The translations under genes and the position numbers were made by a program. Under the pieces are notes generated by a model. It ran no database searches, was not told the DNA's origin, and saw only the letters and a program-made list of their open reading frames with translations. Of a stretch of DNA of 64,000 nt, positions 63,147 to 64,000 are shown in pieces. Source of the stretch: Stictocephala bisonia (taxonomy: Eukaryota > Arthropoda > Insecta > Hemiptera > Membracidae). Within the stretch, counting starts at the first letter, position 1. Each line of letters begins with the position of its first letter. The DNA lies in assembly GCA_035578905.1 (NCBI GenBank), contig JAQJVL010000565.1, forward strand, positions 1 through 64,000, in the 5' to 3' direction.

Positions 63147-63349
63147 TAAGTATACATTTTATGGTGGAAATCTTCCTTTTATCATTTTAAACCTCAATTC
63201 ATCTAGACAGGTTTTAGTATGTATATTTTTATATTTCAACATGAATTCATCATAATTACACCTGATTTATTTAAATTACAATTCAATTTACGCTCTTTAT
63301 TATGTAAACAAATCGTTGTTTCCTGTATGGAAAAATATTTTCATCAATT
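63147..63349. other. AT-rich, unassigned
   Basis: Nothing recognised before the possible promoter. Confidence 0.4.
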
Positions 63350-63440
63350 TTGACGTGACGTAAGTTGAAAAATAACAAATTTATGACCCGTATATAAAGC
63401 AATCTGTCGGACCGCGGGGACTGACGCTCGATTCTGAGGG
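63350..63440 (+). promoter_or_regulatory. Possible RNA polymerase II core promoter
   Basis: TGACGTAA (63356-63363, a CRE-like site) lies about 28 bp upstream of TATATAAAG (63391-63399). About 30 bp after the start of the TATA box comes GGGGACTGACGC (63417-63428), the right place for a start site. The sequence turns GC-rich only after the TATA box, as 5' UTRs do in AT-rich genomes. A short frame from the ATG at 63449 reads MHFCSYGILIVQKF and ends soon after. Another reading is that CTAACAG|GTCTTA (about 63498-63510) is a donor. Position and order are seen. Function is inferred. Confidence 0.35.
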
Positions 63441-64000
63441 AGAGATACATGCACTTCTGCAGTTATGGGATTTTAATAGTTCAAAAGTTCATTCCCTCTA
63501 ACAGGTCTTAAAATATTGTTTTTATTGCTTACAATTTTAGCAAAATAGGTAGTAGCATTACAATTTCGAAACATTATTCATTATATTTCAGATGTATAGT
63601 AATTAAATTTTATATCATTTACCATGATAAGTCAAATGATCAACAATTAAAATGTCATATTAAAAAAAGTTTTAAAAACGTTATGTATTACAAAATCATT
63701 GAGGTTCATCAGGTGTCGTACATGGTAATTTGTTAAACAAGTAGCCAATGAATAACCTTATTATATTTGAACTGTTCAGTTTCTTCTGAAAATATTTTAT
63801 TATTTTTAAAAATAACCAGTATACGGCCTCAACTATGTACAATCATGTATATGTTACCTTTAAATGATTGGGTATTTTAGTGTGATATCACAAGATATAC
63901 GTTATTAATATATCACCCGATAAATATACAATATCAATATGTAAAATTAAAAAAAACATACATGGTTACATTAACAGTATAATATTAAAATGGTACACTA
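63441..64000. other. AT-rich, unassigned
   Basis: If the promoter is real, this is the first exon and intron of a gene running off the window. Otherwise nothing is seen. Confidence 0.35.

Overview
The window looks like non-coding nuclear DNA of an arthropod, most likely an insect. It is strongly AT-rich with long AT-only stretches, and no long gene is intact. It carries decayed LINEs of CR1/Jockey type, a Tc1/mariner relative with termini starting CAGGGTGTCCC, three Helitron-like 3' ends, a tRNA-derived SINE, fold-back elements and many minisatellites. A TTAGG-like hairpin of a type common in insect genomes is also present. There is no bacterial gene layout, so nearly every long open frame here is a by-product of a tandem repeat. 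The species cannot be named from the sequence.

Layout. 0-8 kb: an 86-bp satellite (1.2-3.6 kb), a 21-bp minisatellite and a 0.5-kb fold-back element at 6 kb. 8.8 kb: a candidate exon with a signal-peptide-like start. 9.4-18.2 kb: a run of minisatellites (36, 41, 84, 84 and 106 bp), a palindromic repeat field at 11.2-11.9 kb, and a 751-bp insertion that splits the 41-bp array. 23.3-26.8 kb: a 47/95-bp array, then a dead LINE on the minus strand. 27.1 kb: a long (CA)n(TA)n microsatellite. 34.2-38.3 kb: a SINE, a Helitron end and a second dead LINE on the plus strand with an esterase-like ORF1. 40-45 kb: an 82-bp array with a GAACACGGTGTTC palindrome in most units, a fold-back, a second Helitron end and a 76-bp array. 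45.5-49 kb: an 18-nt candidate micro-exon (+) and a candidate hydrophobic exon (-). 49.9 kb: an 8-bp repeat. 57.5-63.1 kb: duplicated blocks flanking a large hairpin, a degenerate ~190-bp repeat, a mariner-like element with ~600-bp inverted repeats, and a third Helitron end. 63.35-63.5 kb: a possible TATA promoter.

No pathway or operon can be reconstructed. The best case for a host gene is two plus-strand segments with good splice signals (8826-8906 and 45514-45531). They join in frame into a short secretory-signal-like peptide, which would make most of the window one very large intron. This is inference and needs RNA evidence. The most interesting repeat signals are: three structurally covarying hammerhead-like motifs (CTGARGA, stem, CGAAAC) in dispersed repeats; one CCCATACACGTACAGT core that seeds three separate minisatellites of different period; and a mariner-like element that is mostly inverted repeat.
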